Source: Annona cherimola
Taxonomy: Eukaryota; Streptophyta; Magnoliopsida; Magnoliales; Annonaceae
Reading direction: 5' to 3'
DNA length: 64,000 bases
Assembly: GCA_030490835.1 (NCBI GenBank)
Contig: CM059971.1
Span: 372,001 to 436,000 of the forward strand
Shown: positions 60,471 through 64,000 of the stretch, in pieces
Layout of the letters: every line of letters starts with the position of its first letter
Numbering within the stretch: the stretch's first letter is position 1
Notes under the pieces: generated by a model
Databases searched by the model: none
Seen by the model: only the letters and a program-made list of their open reading frames with translations
What the model was told of the DNA's origin: nothing
Program-made: the position numbers and the translations under genes

Positions 60471-63400
60471 CTAAGCACCTCAACCACAAGGCATGAAAAC
60501 GATTACCAGCTGAATGTATGTTTCTTCATGCATGTGATGTCATCGAATCTACAAATGCTATGACAGTAATATTTTAGAAATAATAATAAACAAATAAATG
60601 CTATGATAGGAGAGGCACCTCATATGAGTTGTCGAACCAACTGTACGGACCTCTTTTCATATATATATATGTGTGTGTGTGTGAATGTTTGGTGGTTTAT
60701 AACCCTTAATTATATCTGTGATCTCTGATCTAGATGGAATTTGCTGCAATCTTTCACACCTCCGATTCGGGCATATTAAATAATAAGATACGAAGATAGA
60801 TTTCGTTTGACATGTTCTCTCGGCCGCATGCATTATTGATCGACTCCTAACAAGTGCTATGCCACTATTAGCTATTAGGGCCTAAACAATTACAATTTGC
60901 AAGTGAAAATTATGGCATCGTGGACAAGATAAATATGAAACCTTTTCTATTTCTCAGGATATGATAAGATCTGTTTTAAGGGTTGAAGTTCGGAATAGTA
61001 TTACCACGCATTGTAAGAGGTGAATCGATTCAATGCATCCAGGTGTGAAACCTTATTTTTTTTAATGTTTTTTTAAAACTTTTCACGCAACTGTTAAACT
61101 AAGTGTATTTAACATGTGTATTAATTTTTATCATTTTTGAAAATTTTTAGATATTTTTTTCATATTTTTAAAAATTAATAGCATTTTTAGTAATTTAAAA
61201 TTACTAAAATGCCACTGGTTATTAAAAATTCGGAAAATATCTAAAAATCTCCAAATTTGGTAAAAATTAATACACATGTTAAATACACTTAAATTAACAG
61301 TTTTATGAAAAATTTTAAAAAAATAAAAAATAAGTTTTGCACCTGGATGCATTGAAATTTCAGTGCAACCAAGTGCATTGAATCAGGTATGTAATCCACG
61401 ATGGCAATGGCATGAGAAATAAGGCACTCAGGCTGGTTCTCTTTAATTTTGGGAGGGAATGGATATGCCATGGAAACTATTCTTCAAAAGCTAAACACTA
61501 ATTTAAATGAGCAACTTGAGGTGAGGTATCCATCAGTAACTACCGATCCGACCCTAATTTGAGTAAGGTAAAATATAAAATATTACCTGTGGGTATAGAT
61601 TAGATACAAATTATTATCGATCCTCTCAAATAGAATGTGGGTAGAGCAAATATGTTGGATACCCGAAACCGACCTGTATGGATATAATTATACATATGTA
61701 TATGTATTGTATCTTGTTTATAATGTCTTGTGTACGTTCTCATTTTAACAAATTCGATTTCAAATGGATCTTGTGCCTTGCGGAGTTATGGATTATGAAT
61801 TAAGAAACCAATTGAGTTTTTTTGTAGATGTTATTGACTTACAAAAATCTTTTATAAATAAACTTGTGAATTGCGATTAATATATTAATAATTTTAATGA
61901 TTAGGTTGTAACAATCTATACTTTATATTTTCTACATAATAATGTAAAATATAACATATGTATCTGCGATTTTGAAATTGAAATGAATATTGTTTTATAT
62001 TTTTTAAGATAACATAGAAATATTTTTTTAAAATATTATGTTTGAGTATTAAATGAACCGATTTAGAACCGAAAGTGGAGCGGACGTTATGGGTAATGGG
62101 TACACAGGGTACACTAAGGACCAAACCGACAAATGAGTAAAGCAAGGTAAGACTTTTTGCAAATAAAGTATGAGTCAGGTAGACTACTACTCGAAACGAA
62201 CTGACCCGAGTTGCAACCTTAAACACTATACACCTAGAAAAAAAACCTCAACACTATATGGGTCTAGGGGTGCAAGTTCGGGTACTCGAGTAAGGACCCA
62301 AGGAAGCCCAACTTTTAAATGGCTTTCAGTTGATATTAGTTGGGTTTCGGATAGTGAATTTGGGTTTAAACCGAACCGAATTCCAATACGATTTATTTGG
62401 GATAAGTGTACTCTGAACCAAATTACATAAGCTAAACAATTCAAATTATTTAGATTAAATAACTCAAATAATTTCAATATATTTAGGCATAATCTTACAT
62501 CTTATATTGACTTTAAATATACAACTAAATTTATTATATTTTTAATGAACTATAAACTAGATCTTATTTAAAATGTTTTTTGGTTCTATTGCTTTTTTCA
62601 TATTTGTATGAAAACATGTGGCTTTTAATTAAATAGTAACTCAATATATTAACTGATTACTAATGATATTAAATAATTTTTTTGATAATTAACTATATTG
62701 AATAACACTTATAACATTTTCTGATAGCGAACAATATTTTATAAAAAATTGAAATTTTAATGCATTAACCCGAATTATCAACTGAAACATTTAATCCATT
62801 TAAATTGAATTTAGTTTCGATTTTATAAACTTGGTTTGGTTTAGATTTGGGCTTTAGAAAATAGGTTATTATTTGGTTTGGATATAGCTTTTCAATTTGA
62901 ATTAAAAATAGATTAACCTCATCTCAAACCGAAAATAACTCAAGTTCAACCCTCTACAAGTCATTAGAGTGTTGACATTAAAGATGAGAGTGTTTTAAAT
63001 ACATATATACACATATTTTTTAAAAATTTTAAAATATATATACACATATAAAAAAATAGAAAACTTGGTTTATATGTTAAATATACTTAGATAAACAAGT
63101 ATATAAAGAAAAAATAAAAAAATTACAAATAAATTTTTTTAGGTAAGCTAAGTACAACATTTATTTAATCTGGGCTAACATAATCATTCCTGGTAATATT
63201 GGGTGGCTATGATTGTTTTAATTTTTGTGAAATATATGCGGACAGTATTATGCGCATGATTTTGAATAGAATTCATTTTTAGATCGAGTATGTGAAATGA
63301 GCGCAAGTTGTTTTGATTTTGATCCAAGTCATTATTGGCAACCATTATTTAAGCAACCATTATTTAGTTGCTTTTAAAAGACTTATTTAATGCTCTTGTC

Positions 63401-63768
63401 AGAACATCCAGGTTCCAGCGTGCATGGGCGTTATTTGAATATAAAAAATTCTGATTATTTGAATGACACGTTTTAGCAAGTTGGATGATCTGATGGATTG
63501 CGAAAATTTTTCCCCGATCATCTTTAACATACCTAGTGTTTGGGATTTTTGCAAATGGGTCTACTATGGAGAAATTTTTGCAGAAAATAACCAATTATTG
63601 TATTAATTATATCAGAACATATTGAAAATAAATTACACCTTGGCGATTGTACCTTTCTATTTAGGTTAATGATTAGGCTAGGCAAATATTTGGAGGAAGT
63701 CTAATTCAGAAAGATAAGCTGAGGAAACCTGACGATGGTGCCGCAATTTAGCAACCATATACTTTGTT
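60471..63768. repeat. 3' flank of duplicated CREG segment, copy 3
   Basis: Uninterrupted copy of the flank at 1986-5222, including the empty site for the solo LTR of copy 2 near 61105-61120. The degenerate hAT-like block lies at 61510-62230 and a TAGGGGTGCAAG start at 62267. AATAAA at 60585 may serve gene B. No gene in it. Confidence 0.8.
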
Positions 63769-64000
63769 TTAGACTCCCATTTAGATTATCCAATAGTCGA
63801 TTTCTGTGCTTTTGAATGTTTTAAATATGATGGACGGATCAGATTTATATTAAATGTCGTTATGATAATGTTTTGGTGGGCAGACCTATGTTAAGGGATT
63901 AACCACTAGTTTGTGGCCTAACTATGATCCAATTTCACATGTTTTACATGTTGAATTAATAGATGAGTTAACCAAGCTAGATTTTTGAAATAATTGGAAG
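63769..64000. other. Unassigned DNA right of the duplicated segment
   Basis: Homology to the other copies ends near 63768; nothing recognised after it. Confidence 0.4.

Overview
This is a repeat-saturated window from the nuclear genome of a flowering plant. The evidence is GT-AG introns in the recognisable genes, Ty1/copia and Ty3/gypsy LTR retrotransposons, hAT-like, MULE-like and other MITEs, a plant NLR resistance-gene remnant, and very AT-rich intergenic DNA. The species cannot be named from the sequence alone. I saw no tRNA, rRNA, CRISPR or bacterial-type gene organisation.

The only host genes I can support well are a dispersed cluster of CREG-like genes (cellular repressor of E1A-stimulated genes; pyridoxamine 5'-phosphate oxidase-like split-barrel fold). 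Gene A (14918-16289) and gene B (53321-60470) are intact five-exon genes on the + strand. Gene C (exons 4-5 only, 1674-1985) continues off the left edge and has lost the usual exon-4 splice acceptor. Copy D (about 44807-44905) is a fragment of the last exon. The genes sit inside a larger duplicated segment that includes several kb of 3' flank. It is seen at 1-5222 (flank repeated again at 5223-6735), at 14841-21356 and at 53243-63768, with a scrap at 44805-45060. Genes B and C carry the same antisense Copia element at the same position in intron 3, so that duplication came after the insertion. Gene A lacks the element. Gene B's intron 3 has grown to 5871 bp through the Copia plus three related MITEs, yet the spliced frame stays open.

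Region by region: 1-6735, Copia 5' part, gene C and two copies of its flank; 6735-8250, tandem and dispersed retroelement fragments; 8490-12600, unrecognised DNA interrupted by a solo LTR with perfect 5-bp TSDs (9913-12371); 12637-13345, decayed Copia; 13771-14799, LTR fragment abutting gene A; 14841-21356, gene A unit with another solo LTR (16932-18711); 21357-24230, sparse DNA and a 5'-truncated NLR LRR fragment; 24420-24956, an LTR-like block with heat-shock-element-like repeats; 24957-27920, dispersed repeats; 27919-33262, a short-bodied gypsy-type element with a 4.4-kb LTR; 33590-33960, LTR fragments; 34838-44365, a tandem duplication whose first copy is split by a 3.67-kb insertion with a 5-bp TSD; 44805-47600, CREG fragment plus rearranged LTR pieces; 47640-51640, a tandem array of 1.3-1.5-kb units; 52915-63768, gene B unit, whose 5' end abuts an LTR fragment lying in the same orientation.

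No multi-gene pathway or operon-like system is visible. The interest lies in how transposable elements and segmental duplication have reshaped the CREG-like genes (introns, possible promoters, splice sites, conserved cysteines) and in a possible heat-shock-element-bearing LTR.
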